64,000 bases of DNA from Gammaproteobacteria bacterium (GCA_024225395.1 JAAEMR010000010.1:1-64000); one strand, 5' to 3'; numbered from the stretch's first letter, positions 9,473 through 18,548 are shown. Translations and numbers: made by a program. Notes: generated by a model from the sequence alone, not told the origin.

Positions 9473-10507
9473 ATGAATTCTTATCGAGCATTACCGCTGG
9501 CAATACTCAGTACCGCTCTTTTGGCGACAGCAGCTCAAGCTGAACGCACGCTATATCTGGCTGGTTATGGTGGTTCAACTGAAACCATTTTGAAGGAAAA
9601 AGTCCTTCCTAAATGGGAAAAAGCTAATGACGCCAGGGTTGTTTATATCCCCGGCAACTCCACGACTACGCTTGCAAAGCTTCAGGCACAGAAAAATAAT
9701 CAGGAAATAGATGTGGCCTTTATCGATGATGGTCCCATGGAACAGGCGCTTGCTCTCGGTTTTTGCGAAAAAATCGAAAACAAAGGATCAATGAGTGAAG
9801 TTTACGACAATGCAAAATTCGGTAATGGTCGTGCCGTTGGCTTCGGTTTTATCGCGACCGGGCTGACTTATAACAAAAAAATGTTCAAGGATAATGGTTG
9901 GCCTGCACCCACAAGCTGGCGTGATCTGGAAGATAGTAAATTCAAAGGCAAAGTCGTCGTGCCACCCATTACCAACGGATACGGCTTGCTGGCCCTGATT
10001 CAAATGGCAAAGCTGAATGGTGGTGGTGAAACCAATATTGACCCCGGTTTTGAAGCAATGATTGAGCGTATCGGGCCAAACATTCTTACCTATGAGCCTT
10101 CATCCGGTAAGTTATCTGAAATGTTTCAAAGCGGTGATGTAGCTCTTGCTGTGTGGGGCAGTAGTCGCGCCAAGGCGCTGGCTGGAACAGGATTTCCTGC
10201 TGGTTTTGCCTATCCAAAAGAAGGTGCTGTTGCATTGATGGCGGCAACTTGTCCTGTAGTTGATAGTGATGTGCCTGACCTGGCTCAGAGTTTCATAGAT
10301 TACCTGGTGTCAGCAGAAGTTCAGGCATTGTTGGCTGAAGCCACGGGTTTTGGTCCAGTTAACAAGAACACTCAACTTTCTGCAGAGTTAGAGGCTTCTG
10401 TTCCTTTCGGACCAGAAAAAGTTGGCAAAATGGTTTCTGTTGACTATTCCATTATCAACAAACAAAGACAGGAATGGACAAAGCGCTGGAATCGTACTGT
10501 AGAATAA
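9473..10507 (+). CDS. ABC transporter substrate-binding protein (polyamine/opine type)
   Basis: 344 aa from the ATG at 9473. The longer frame from 9452 is rejected because GGAGG lies inside it, properly spaced before 9473, and a clean signal peptide (ending AAQA) then follows. The mature part begins RTLYLAGYGGSTET and contains GLTYNKKMFKDNGW, typical of the PotD/PotF-like family of periplasmic binding proteins for polyamines, opines and related cations. It hands substrate to the permeases encoded downstream. An intrinsic terminator follows directly, so this protein is probably made in excess over the membrane parts. The true ligand cannot be read from sequence. Confidence 0.88.
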   Translation: MNSYRALPLAILSTALLATAAQAERTLYLAGYGGSTETILKEKVLPKWEKANDARVVYIPGNSTTTLAKLQAQKNNQEIDVAFIDDGPMEQALALGFCEKIENKGSMSEVYDNAKFGNGRAVGFGFIATGLTYNKKMFKDNGWPAPTSWRDLEDSKFKGKVVVPPITNGYGLLALIQMAKLNGGGETNIDPGFEAMIERIGPNILTYEPSSGKLSEMFQSGDVALAVWGSSRAKALAGTGFPAGFAYPKEGAVALMAATCPVVDSDVPDLAQSFIDYLVSAEVQALLAEATGFGPVNKNTQLSAELEASVPFGPEKVGKMVSVDYSIINKQRQEWTKRWNRTVE

Positions 10508-10533
10508 AATCCTCCTCGAAGTAATCTTGATTA

Positions 10534-10559
10534 GGGGGGCCTTTGCCTCCCTTTTTTTT
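10534..10559 (+). terminator. intrinsic terminator/attenuator between binding-protein and ATPase genes
   Basis: GGGGGGC-CTTT-GCCTCCC (7 bp with one G-T pair) followed directly by eight T. This is a textbook Rho-independent terminator placed inside an operon, so it likely acts as a partial terminator that lowers expression of the downstream genes. Confidence 0.75.
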
Positions 10560-10581
10560 AAAATTAAACCTGGTGAATCAG

Positions 10582-11634
10582 ATGTCGTTTCTTTCATTAA
10601 AAAACATATCAAAACGATTTGGTGATTTTGTCGCGGTTGAAGATTTCAATCTTGAAGTAGACAAGGGTGAGTTTATTTCACTTTTAGGGCCTTCTGGCTG
10701 CGGTAAGACGACTACTTTGAACATGATTGCAGGGTTTGAGGAACCTACCACCGGAGCAATCCAGATAGATGGAAGGGATATGACGCATGTTTCCCCCAAT
10801 GCACGAGATATCGGGATTGTGTTTCAAAGTTATGCTTTATTCCCGCATATGACAGTGGCTGAAAATGTCGGTTTTGGTTTGGAAATGAGAAAAGTCGGCA
10901 AGCAGGAGCGACGTGAGCGTGTCATGGAAACCCTGGAATTAGTCGGATTAACTGAATTTGCCGAACGCGTTCCCAAGGCTTTATCAGGTGGTCAAAGGCA
11001 AAGGGTCGCATTGGCGAGAGCTATAGTGATCAGGCCCCAGCTCTTGTTGCTGGATGAACCCTTATCTGCCCTCGATGCCAAAATCAGGGAAAGTATGCAG
11101 GTTGAGCTGAGGAATATACAGCGTACAGTCGGTATCACCACCATTCTGGTTACTCACGATCAGGCGGAAGCGATGGCGATGAGTGACCGTATTGCTGTCA
11201 TGAACATGGGGCGGATGGCGAGGTTGGGTGAACCGTTTGAAATATATGAAAAGCCGGGTGATTCATTTACATCCAATTTCCTTGGGTCTACCAACATATT
11301 TGATGGGGAGGTACAGGATGAACTGGAAGGTCAGGTGCTGGTTAATTGCAGTGATATAGGTTTGCATATCCCTGGAAGCGCGGCTAAAGGAGCCCGGGTA
11401 TCAGTCGCGATCAGACCGGAAAAAGTAGGTCTTGTGCAAGCAGGGAAGGGTATTTTCAACGCTAAGGTCAGGACGCGAATCTTTTTGGGTACTTGCTGGG
11501 CTTATCAGGTTGAATCTGATCTGGGTAGTTTCAATGTCACTTTGCAAAATACAGGTCACAGTGTTGCGGGTGAAGGTGAAACTGTTGGAGTGACCTGGCA
11601 TGACGATGCAGTGCGTATCCTGGCTGAGAGGTGA
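10582..11634 (+). CDS. ABC transporter ATP-binding protein (PotA-like)
   Basis: 350 aa from the ATG at 10582. The upstream TTG start lies inside the terminator hairpin and is rejected. Walker A is GPSGCGKTT, the Q-loop lies in FQSYALFPHMTVAENV, and the signature is LSGGQRQRVALARA. Walker B is LLLLDEPLSALD, and the H-loop is VTHDQAEAM. A C-terminal TOBE-like domain (about 275-350) is typical of the PotA/FbpC group. It powers uptake through the two permeases that follow, in one operon with overlapping or close genes. Confidence 0.92.
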   Translation: MSFLSLKNISKRFGDFVAVEDFNLEVDKGEFISLLGPSGCGKTTTLNMIAGFEEPTTGAIQIDGRDMTHVSPNARDIGIVFQSYALFPHMTVAENVGFGLEMRKVGKQERRERVMETLELVGLTEFAERVPKALSGGQRQRVALARAIVIRPQLLLLDEPLSALDAKIRESMQVELRNIQRTVGITTILVTHDQAEAMAMSDRIAVMNMGRMARLGEPFEIYEKPGDSFTSNFLGSTNIFDGEVQDELEGQVLVNCSDIGLHIPGSAAKGARVSVAIRPEKVGLVQAGKGIFNAKVRTRIFLGTCWAYQVESDLGSFNVTLQNTGHSVAGEGETVGVTWHDDAVRILAER

Positions 11635-11639
11635 TTGTT

Positions 11640-12494
11640 ATGAATCGTCTGTTACCTCCTTATTTATTAAACGGTCCGGCACTCATTATTTTTGTTGTCA
11701 TGTTGGTTGTACCCATGGTGATGACTTTTATATTAAGTTTCAACAGTTTTGACTTTTATGGTGGGATCAAGCCGGACTATGGATGGCACAACTATCTTGA
11801 AGTTGTTCAGGATAGCTATTTTCATGAGATATTTCTGAGGACATATGGCATTGCTATCGCAGTGACTTTTCTCTGCGCACTCATAGGTGCGCCTGAAGCC
11901 TATATTCTTAGCAGAATGAGTAAGACCTGGCGTTCACTATGCCTTTTGGCCATCCTGGGACCATTATTAATTTCTGTGATTGTTCGTACTCTGGGTTGGG
12001 CGCTATTGATTGGTAATAATGGAGTGGTCAATGAAATTCTCATCGGGATCGGGATCATTGAAACGCCGCTGAAAATGATGTTCACCACCGGCAGTGTCAT
12101 TGTCGCATTGGTTCATGTACTGGTTCCTTTCATGGTGTTATCGGTTTGGACGACTCTACAGAAACTGGACCCCCAGGTTGAAAACGCCGCGCTGTCACTT
12201 GGGGCATCTCATTTCACTACATTGAGAAGAGTTGTTTTACCTCAGGTAATGCCTGGAGTACTCGCCGGATCTCTTATTGTTTTTGCGCTCACAGCCAGTG
12301 CCTTCGCTACCCCTTCAATACTGGGTGGCCGGAGGTTGAAGGTAGTTGCAACAACTGCGTATGACGAATATCTCAATACATTGAACTGGCCTCTGGGAGC
12401 ATCGATAGCAGTCATTCTATTAATAGCCAATGTGGTAGTGGTGATGTCTTATAACCGCTATGTTGAAAAGAAATATGCCGCCGTTTTCGATTAA
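11640..12494 (+). CDS. ABC transporter permease (PotB-like)
   Basis: About 284 aa with six predicted membrane helices and the ABC permease EAA-type loop GASHFTTLRRVVLPQVMPG. ATG 11640 is preferred because GAGAGGTG precedes it. A GTG at 11631 overlapping the ATPase stop (GTGA) is the alternative. It forms the channel together with the next gene product. Confidence 0.9.
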   Translation: MNRLLPPYLLNGPALIIFVVMLVVPMVMTFILSFNSFDFYGGIKPDYGWHNYLEVVQDSYFHEIFLRTYGIAIAVTFLCALIGAPEAYILSRMSKTWRSLCLLAILGPLLISVIVRTLGWALLIGNNGVVNEILIGIGIIETPLKMMFTTGSVIVALVHVLVPFMVLSVWTTLQKLDPQVENAALSLGASHFTTLRRVVLPQVMPGVLAGSLIVFALTASAFATPSILGGRRLKVVATTAYDEYLNTLNWPLGASIAVILLIANVVVVMSYNRYVEKKYAAVFD

Positions 12495-12516
12495 TGATTA
12501 AAAGTGGGATAGAGCG

Positions 12517-13317
12517 ATGAAAAGATATGATAAAAACGGTCCTTTGGCATTAGTTTTCAATTTTGTTTTTCTGTTATTTATTCTGGCGCCATTAGTAGTG
12601 GTTTGCCTGGTTGCGTTTACTGACAAAGGTTACCTGTCCCTGCCACGTGATGGACTTTCTGTGCGCTGGTTTGTGGCGATTTTAGACCATCCCGAGTTTG
12701 TCGATGCCTTCTGGTACAGCATTTATCTGGCGCTTGGATCTGCCACAGTTGCCGTAGCTTTGGCGATTCCAGCAGCGATGGCAACAGCCCGGTACAAATT
12801 TCCCGGGCGTGGCCTTATCATGGCTTTCTTTATGTCACCGCTGATGATTCCGCATGTGGTGCTCGGTGTTGCATTCCTTAGTTACCTGTCAAGTCTCGGC
12901 TGGTCTGGGACTTACATTGGCCTGGTGGCCTGTCATGTGGTTTTGATTATGCCCTATGCATTACGCCTGGTACTGGCATCAGTAACAGGTATGGACCGCT
13001 CAGCAGAATTGGCTGCAAAATCTCTGGGGGCGTCAAAATGGACAACTTTCCGAAGGGTTACGATTCCACTCATTTTACCCGGAGTTACCGGTGGCTGGGT
13101 ACTGGCTTTCATCACCAGTTTTGATGAACTGACGATGACACTTTTTATTGCATCGCCGAGTAGTACAACTTTACCTGTACGAATGTATCAACATATCACA
13201 GAAACGATTGACCCATTAATCGCTTCGGTCTCTGCGGTCATTATTTTTATTACGATGATCATGATGATTATCCTGGATCGTATCTTTGGTCTTGATAAAT
13301 TGCTGGTGGGTAAATAG
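12517..13317 (+). CDS. ABC transporter permease (PotC-like)
   Basis: 266 aa, the usual PotC length, six membrane helices, and the EAA loop SLGASKWTTFRRVTIPLILPG followed by GWVLAFITSFDELTMTLF, typical of the polyamine/iron class. The gene lies 22 bp after the first permease and 5 bp before the FAD oxidoreductase, so uptake and oxidation are co-transcribed. Confidence 0.9.
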   Translation: MKRYDKNGPLALVFNFVFLLFILAPLVVVCLVAFTDKGYLSLPRDGLSVRWFVAILDHPEFVDAFWYSIYLALGSATVAVALAIPAAMATARYKFPGRGLIMAFFMSPLMIPHVVLGVAFLSYLSSLGWSGTYIGLVACHVVLIMPYALRLVLASVTGMDRSAELAAKSLGASKWTTFRRVTIPLILPGVTGGWVLAFITSFDELTMTLFIASPSSTTLPVRMYQHITETIDPLIASVSAVIIFITMIMMIILDRIFGLDKLLVGK

Positions 13318-13322
13318 TAACG

Positions 13323-14420
13323 ATGGAGTATGACGTTATTGTCATTGGTGGAGGTCTGGTGGGTTCTTCGATTGCCTACGGATTATCCAAACAAAAACTA
13401 AAAACACTGGTGTTAGATGGTGGTGATCAATCTTTTCGCGCATCACGTGGCAACTTTGGCCTGGTATGGGTGCAGGGTAAAGGCTGGAATTACGCTCCTT
13501 ATGCACGGTGGTGTCAACAGGCTGCTGATCTATGGCCTGAATTCAACCAGGAGTTGCAGGATGTTTCAAGTGCAACCCTGGACTATCAACGTACTGGGGG
13601 GTTTCATTTTTGTCTCGATGAGACGGAATGGGAACAACGTCAAAAAATGCTGGCTGCGGTGAATAGACACACTGAAGGACAGTTTGAATACGACATGATA
13701 GATCGAATCCGCTTAAAAAAAATGATTCCTCAAATTTCAAATAAAGTGATTGGAGGGAGTTTTTCAGGCCAGGATGGACATGTTGATCCATTGGCGTTGT
13801 TACATGCGTTGTTTACGGGGATGAATCAGCAAGGCGTTGATTACCTGGCCAGTCAATCAGTGAATTTGATTGAAAGGAGAGATAATGGCTATCTTGTAAA
13901 AACCAATAAAGGGATGTTCTCAAGCGAAAAACTGGTTCTTTGCGCGGGTCTGGGCAATCAAAAGCTGGGTCCGATGGTAGGCCTTGAAGTTCCTGTAATT
14001 GTTGAACGAGGTCAGGTAATGATTACAGAGCGGATGAAACCTTTTTTAGAATGGCCAACCCTGCATGTAAGGCAAACGGGAGCAGGTACGATTCAGATTG
14101 GTGATTCTCATGAAGATGTCGGGTTTAATGATGGTACTGATCCCTATGTGCTGAAAAAAATAGCTCAACGAGCCGTTTCTATGTTCCCGTTTCTGGAAAG
14201 TGTGAAAGTGGTAAGGGCATGGGGTGCACTGAGAATACTGACTCCGGATCACAATCCCATTTATCAGCAATCTTCGGCGTATCCAGGAGCCTTCGCGGTT
14301 ACCTGTCATAGTGGTGTAACTCTTGCTGCCGCTCATGCGGGTCCCGTTGCCAACTGGATATCCGGTAAAGACCAGCCCTCAGATATTAATCAATTCAGCG
14401 CGGACCGGTTTAATGTTTAA
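13323..14420 (+). CDS. FAD-dependent amine/amino-acid oxidoreductase (DAO family, catalytic subunit)
   Basis: 365 aa of the DAO superfamily. The FAD-binding loop is VIGGGLVGSSIAYGL at the N terminus, and the C-terminal part ends in AVTCHSGVTLAAA, as in glycine/sarcosine/opine oxidases. The two genes that follow encode a small [2Fe-2S] protein and a pyridine-nucleotide-disulphide-type flavoprotein with a BFD-type cluster. That trio is the composition of HcnABC (hydrogen cyanide synthase), octopine/nopaline oxidase and dye-linked L-proline dehydrogenase. This subunit would oxidise the amine or amino acid taken up by the adjacent ABC system. Hydrogen cyanide production is possible but not implied. 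Confidence 0.85.
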   Translation: MEYDVIVIGGGLVGSSIAYGLSKQKLKTLVLDGGDQSFRASRGNFGLVWVQGKGWNYAPYARWCQQAADLWPEFNQELQDVSSATLDYQRTGGFHFCLDETEWEQRQKMLAAVNRHTEGQFEYDMIDRIRLKKMIPQISNKVIGGSFSGQDGHVDPLALLHALFTGMNQQGVDYLASQSVNLIERRDNGYLVKTNKGMFSSEKLVLCAGLGNQKLGPMVGLEVPVIVERGQVMITERMKPFLEWPTLHVRQTGAGTIQIGDSHEDVGFNDGTDPYVLKKIAQRAVSMFPFLESVKVVRAWGALRILTPDHNPIYQQSSAYPGAFAVTCHSGVTLAAAHAGPVANWISGKDQPSDINQFSADRFNV

Positions 14421-14727
14421 GTTGATAGACAAAGGTATACCACTTACGGTTGAAATTATTCTGGATGGGAAAGCAGAGCTAGTTCCGGAGAATATAACGG
14501 TTGCTGCTGCGGCACTTTTTTGTGGCCTGGAAAGCGTTCGTAAAACTCCGGTATCAGGATCGAACCGGTTACCTCTATGTATGATGGGGGTGTGTTACGA
14601 GTGCCTTATGAAAATTAACGGACAAGCTAATCAACGAGGCTGCCAGATCCTTGTCAAGCCAGGTATGGTGATAGAGCGCCAGTCAGGTGCGGCAGAACTT
14701 GAGAGTGGCTATGAAACAGAAGTATGA
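14413..14727 (+). CDS. [2Fe-2S] ferredoxin-like subunit of amine oxidoreductase
   Basis: 104 aa from the ATG at 14413, overlapping the previous stop by 8 bp. The cluster ligands read C-x4-C-x2-C-x12-C in LCMMGVCYECLMKINGQ and RGCQIL, a plant-type [2Fe-2S] arrangement. It matches the small electron-carrying subunit (HcnA/OoxA-N type) of three-part amine oxidoreductases. The longer frame from 14323 lies entirely in the upstream gene and is rejected. Confidence 0.85.
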   Translation: MFKLIDKGIPLTVEIILDGKAELVPENITVAAAALFCGLESVRKTPVSGSNRLPLCMMGVCYECLMKINGQANQRGCQILVKPGMVIERQSGAAELESGYETEV

Positions 14728-16102
14728 GCTATTAATTATAGGTGCCGGTGCTGCAGGTATGGCCGCCGCCTGCGAAGCGGCCAGTCATGGCGTAGATGTT
14801 TGTGTCATTGATGATCAGCAGCGCCCTGGTGGTCAAATTTATAGAAATATAGATCAAGCTACAGAACAGGTGAAGAGAATTCTGGGTGATGATTACCAAA
14901 AAGGGATGGAGCTTGTTGATCAGTTCAAAAAAAGCGGCGGAAAATATTTCCCGGCAGCTTCTGTCTGGTACCTTGATGAGAATAATCAGGTAGGGGTTCA
15001 ACTTGATGGGAAAACCTGCTTTATCAATCCAGGCGTTTTGCTAATTGCTACTGGTGCTCAGGAGCGGCCCATGCCTATCCAGGGCTGGGAGTTACCCGGG
15101 GTCATGTATGCCGGTGCAGGACAGATATTACTAAAATCATCAGGTCTGGTCCCGGGAAAAAAGCTGGTATTAGCCGGTAGCGGCCCCCTGTTGCTATTGC
15201 TGGCTAATCAATATCTTCAGGCTGGTGTAAAAATAGAAGCCATTTTGGATACAACGCCTGCGTTTAGAATGCTGTCTTCCATGAATCATTTTATTCCAGC
15301 ACTGAAGGCTAGGGAATATTTGTTAAAAGGGATGGACATGCTACGGAATATAAAAAAGGCCGGAGTTCCTTATTATAAAAATGTACATGGATTACGGGCC
15401 GAAGGTACCTCAAAGCTGGATGCAGTTACCTTTGAAAAAGCAAAGCAAGGATTGCGTAATATTTTTGATGTACGTATCGAGGCGGACAATCTGTTGTTAC
15501 ACCAGGGAGTCATTCCCAATTTAAGATTACCTTTGGCGGCTGACTGTGAAGTTATCTGGTCGGATCAGCAGCAGTGCTGGACAGTGAAGACGGATCAATA
15601 TGGTCTAAGTAAAGACAAAACCTACGTTGTGGGTGACTGTGCGCGTATTGTGGGAGCAGTGGCATCACGTCATCAGGGGCGGCTTAGTGGTCTTCATATT
15701 GCGCTTGGATTGGGTAAAGTGGCAGAAAATGAATTCCAGGTATCACAAAAAAATCTCAGGGAGTTAATTGATCATCATTTATGTATACGCCCTTTTCTTG
15801 ATCATTTATATATGCCGGCACCCGAATACCAGGCCCCGGAAGCGGATGCATCGATTGTTTGTCGCTGTGAAGAAGTCACCGCCGGGCAAATTCGTGCAGC
15901 TATCTCTTTGGGTTGCGTCGGTCCGAACCAGGTCAAATCCTTTACCCGGTGTGGAATGGGTCCATGTCAGGCCGGGCAATGTGCGAATACTGTTTCCCGG
16001 CTGATTTCCAATGAATTGAATAAGTCCATGGAAGAGGTGGGCATGCTGCGAGTAAGACCACCGTTAAGCCCTGTTACCCTGGGACAGATAGCGGATCTTT
16101 AA
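14711..16102 (+). CDS. FAD/NAD(P)-binding subunit of amine oxidoreductase with BFD-type [2Fe-2S] domain
   Basis: 463 aa from the ATG at 14711, preceded by GAGAGTGG and overlapping the previous gene by 17 bp. FAD loop IIGAGAAGMAAACEAA, GGQIYR, a second nucleotide fold with LAGSGPLLLLLANQ, and VVGDCARIVG near the C-terminal end of the flavoprotein part. The tail has the BFD-type ligand set CRCEEV...FTRCGMGPCQAGQC. It corresponds to HcnB/OoxA and passes electrons from the DAO subunit toward the respiratory chain. The start overlap and shared direction argue for a stoichiometric complex. Confidence 0.87.
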   Translation: MKQKYELLIIGAGAAGMAAACEAASHGVDVCVIDDQQRPGGQIYRNIDQATEQVKRILGDDYQKGMELVDQFKKSGGKYFPAASVWYLDENNQVGVQLDGKTCFINPGVLLIATGAQERPMPIQGWELPGVMYAGAGQILLKSSGLVPGKKLVLAGSGPLLLLLANQYLQAGVKIEAILDTTPAFRMLSSMNHFIPALKAREYLLKGMDMLRNIKKAGVPYYKNVHGLRAEGTSKLDAVTFEKAKQGLRNIFDVRIEADNLLLHQGVIPNLRLPLAADCEVIWSDQQQCWTVKTDQYGLSKDKTYVVGDCARIVGAVASRHQGRLSGLHIALGLGKVAENEFQVSQKNLRELIDHHLCIRPFLDHLYMPAPEYQAPEADASIVCRCEEVTAGQIRAAISLGCVGPNQVKSFTRCGMGPCQAGQCANTVSRLISNELNKSMEEVGMLRVRPPLSPVTLGQIADL

Positions 16103-16138
16103 GGAAGCCTGAGATTATTGGACTTATCAGAGCTTCCT
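16102..16138 (+). terminator. hairpin at the end of the amine oxidoreductase operon
   Basis: AGGAAGC CTGA pairs with TCAG (A bulge) GCTTCCT, 11 bp with a 14-base loop, starting at the stop codon of the last gene. No T-run follows. Confidence 0.5.
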
Positions 16139-16169
16139 GAAATCAACCAAAATCAGTAGTGATGGGGTG

Positions 16170-16192
16170 TTGATTTGGCTCTAGCAAATCAA
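16170..16192 (-). terminator. palindrome at the stop codon of the reductase gene
   Basis: TTGATTTG-GCTCTAG-CAAATCAA, a perfect 8-bp inverted repeat overlapping the stop codon of the convergent reductase gene. It is probably part of a termination region between the convergent genes. Confidence 0.35.
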
Positions 16193-17043
16193 GTATAGAG
16201 AAGTTCTGATAGCCGATTTTCCTGAGTTAGTTTTTTCTTGAGAGTTTCCCAGGTATTTTCAGAACCTGATATTTCAGCCATTTTAGTATTAAAAGTTTTA
16301 GCAACATCTTTCAGTCCAGCGAGATATACATAGGTATTGGGTTGTTGAATTAGTGACCAGAGCTCCTCTGCATTGTCTGCAATGGATCGCTCAAGTCCTT
16401 CGCTTGCTTTGGATAAAGGTCGACTTTCTAATCCACAAAATGCCTGAAAGGTTCTCTCATCATAATAGTTGGCAAGATCATCATTGAGATCGTTCATGTA
16501 CAGTAAGTCCATTCCACTGGTCGCACCATAGAACAGCCGAACATTGCCTTGCCAGCTGCCTTTTTCCCTGTAAATGTTCTGAATGAATACCCGGAAAGGG
16601 GCAATTCCTGTTCCAGTACCTATCATAAGTATATTATCGGTAGTTTCTGGTGGTATTTTGAAGGGGCTTTTATAAGGTCCGGAAAGAGCAATTTTGTCTC
16701 CTGGAGATGCATCACACAGATAGTTCGATGCAATGCCTGGGTATTGTTCTCCGTTCACTTCATCGATATAAAAACACCGTTTAACCAGCAGGGAAAATTC
16801 GGCCACACCATCTGCTGCTGAAACGTTATCATTTGTGATGGAGTAACGGCGCATATAGTGAGTATTGCCAAAATGGTGAGGACCGGGCACGACTACGCCA
16901 ATACTCTGACCTTCCATATAACGAAATGAAGGATCATCTATTTGTAGAGTAATTTGCCTAACTTCGTCAGTTGATTCAGGTGTAATCCTGGCGCTCTCCT
17001 TTACCACAGCTTCAACTGTAGAGTTATGTATACTTTCATTCAT
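16189..17043 (-). CDS. ferredoxin-NADP+ reductase, plant-type FNR family
   Basis: 284 aa. The FAD-binding site RRYSITN (RxYS motif) lies at about residues 65-71, the NADP-binding glycine loop is GTGTGIAPFR (about 142-151), and a C-terminal YVYLAGL precedes the last helices. It has no iron-sulphur domain of its own, so it exchanges electrons with a separate ferredoxin or flavodoxin. The last residue is Thr after Tyr, as in enzymes with an aromatic residue near the flavin. PFOR and the Rnf complex are encoded 3 kb away, so it probably draws on the same ferredoxin pool. Its promoter sequence is a near copy of the one before the nosD-like gene. Confidence 0.87.
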   Translation of the reverse strand: MNESIHNSTVEAVVKESARITPESTDEVRQITLQIDDPSFRYMEGQSIGVVVPGPHHFGNTHYMRRYSITNDNVSAADGVAEFSLLVKRCFYIDEVNGEQYPGIASNYLCDASPGDKIALSGPYKSPFKIPPETTDNILMIGTGTGIAPFRVFIQNIYREKGSWQGNVRLFYGATSGMDLLYMNDLNDDLANYYDERTFQAFCGLESRPLSKASEGLERSIADNAEELWSLIQQPNTYVYLAGLKDVAKTFNTKMAEISGSENTWETLKKKLTQENRLSELLYT

Positions 17044-17124
17044 TTAACTAATCTCAGCTTTGGTTCTTCCCTCAAATATCTGTATACCTTAAAAAGAGAG
17101 AGGGTTTTCTCATTTTGAAAGGTC

Positions 17125-17196
17125 ACTAAAATCACACAGTTAGAAAACGATGCTAAAGATTATAACTCGTATCGATAATCGCATCGGTATTTTTTT
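17125..17196 (-). promoter_or_regulatory. duplicated promoter region, copy 1 (upstream of the FNR-type reductase)
   Basis: 72 bp matching 18549-18620 without gaps at 63 of 72 positions. On the minus strand it contains TATCGATAC, then a TATAAT (-10) at 17164-17159, then a conserved transcribed part with GTTTTCTAACTGTGT. Transcription would begin near 17152, giving a leader of about 109 nt before the reductase ATG. No clear -35 hexamer is visible, which suggests an activator-dependent promoter. Confidence 0.6.
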
Positions 17197-17212
17197 GGGG
17201 CTGTCTAAAAAA

Positions 17213-18484
17213 CTATAAGCGACCATTGGTTGAATTATTTTCTACTTTAAATTTTGGTCTGCTATCTCTTAACATAACCTTCGGGTCTGAAAAACGGGTT
17301 AATCGTTCTAGAAAATCCAATGCTTCCAATATTGGTGTACCTCGAAAAAACTGGGTCATGGGTATATCTACCCAAAGACGATCTGACCATGAATGCAGTT
17401 CGAATGGTGTGTCTCCATAGCCATCATTATCCAGGTCAAATCCTGCATAATTATCCCAGTAATTCCCGGACCAGTCATTAAAGAAGGAAGCGGGAGGAGC
17501 ACTGGCCTGGACATCAAGCATATTTGAAATAAAGTGGTTATCATGGATGATATGGCCACCCTTCTCTCCATAAAAATAAAGAGCAATATTATTGTATGAA
17601 AAAAGATTATTTTTTATGGTTAAAATGTTTTCAGGATTGAGTGGAGCATTTGCGCTAATCCCGATAGAACAATGTAGAATTACATTTTCCAGTACCTGAA
17701 CTGAATTGCATTCTTTTAATGCCATTGCAAAACCGGAAAAACTTCTCAGATGACTAATATGGTTTCCCTTAAGCAATAGATCATTTGAGTAGACAAGTAC
17801 TATACCCCTTGTATTATTTTTAATACTGTTACCTATGATTTCATTTTCATGTGAAAAAACAAGTTCAAAGCCGATTCTACTTTGGCTGATTTCGTTACTT
17901 ATAAACCGGTTTGTAAGGGAGTTAGTGATATATAGATCACGAACATTTATAAATATGTTTTTTTCTATTAAATTGTCATGGCTATTCCACATTCTTAAGC
18001 CGTCACCTCTTTGACTAGGGGACGCGTCTTTAGAGGAAATTTTATTATCACGGATAATATTACCGTTACTACCCTGAACATTTATCCCAAATAGAACATT
18101 ATCAATGTGATTATTTTCAATGATTGCTTGATCTGCTTTAAGCGTAATACCCGAGTTAATCTTGTCAAAAGAATCACCGGAATTGGTGATATGCAGGCCT
18201 CTGAGCACTGTGTTGTTAGCTTCAATAGTTATTACGCTCCCATCTCCTTCGGCATCGATAGTAACCTGACCCTGACCATCAATTGTAATAGGGCGAGTCA
18301 GTACCACAGGACCTGAATAATGTCCCGGTTCAGGGCGTAATACACCTCCGGCAGGAGTAAGCTCTACATAAAGTTGCATTGGAGGAAAAGCGAGCAGAGT
18401 ATTTGATTTAAAAAGGAGGACTGAAAGAAATAACCCCCTCCTCATAATGGATAAAAGTAATCTGTTCCTTTTAATAGTAAACAT
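17213..18484 (-). CDS. nosD: NosD-like right-handed beta-helix periplasmic protein
   Basis: 423 aa from the ATG at 18484. A start at 18574 would begin at the predicted transcription start, so it is disfavoured. A signal peptide is followed by parallel beta-helix repeats with many Asn/Ile rungs (for example NNTVLRGLHITNSG and IIENNHIDNV). The tail NDWSGNYWDNYAGFDLDNDG and FLERLTRF is characteristic of NosD, a periplasmic protein needed to mature nitrous oxide reductase with the ABC proteins NosFY. No nosZ, nosF, nosY or nosL gene is present in the window, so this is an orphan copy. It may serve another process or a nos operon elsewhere. Confidence 0.82.
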   Translation of the reverse strand: MFTIKRNRLLLSIMRRGLFLSVLLFKSNTLLAFPPMQLYVELTPAGGVLRPEPGHYSGPVVLTRPITIDGQGQVTIDAEGDGSVITIEANNTVLRGLHITNSGDSFDKINSGITLKADQAIIENNHIDNVLFGINVQGSNGNIIRDNKISSKDASPSQRGDGLRMWNSHDNLIEKNIFINVRDLYITNSLTNRFISNEISQSRIGFELVFSHENEIIGNSIKNNTRGIVLVYSNDLLLKGNHISHLRSFSGFAMALKECNSVQVLENVILHCSIGISANAPLNPENILTIKNNLFSYNNIALYFYGEKGGHIIHDNHFISNMLDVQASAPPASFFNDWSGNYWDNYAGFDLDNDGYGDTPFELHSWSDRLWVDIPMTQFFRGTPILEALDFLERLTRFSDPKVMLRDSRPKFKVENNSTNGRL

Positions 18485-18548
18485 GATGTGGGGTTGGGTA
18501 ATAGTGGCTTGTGCAGCAGAGGATATTCTGTGTTTTATTAAGCAATCT

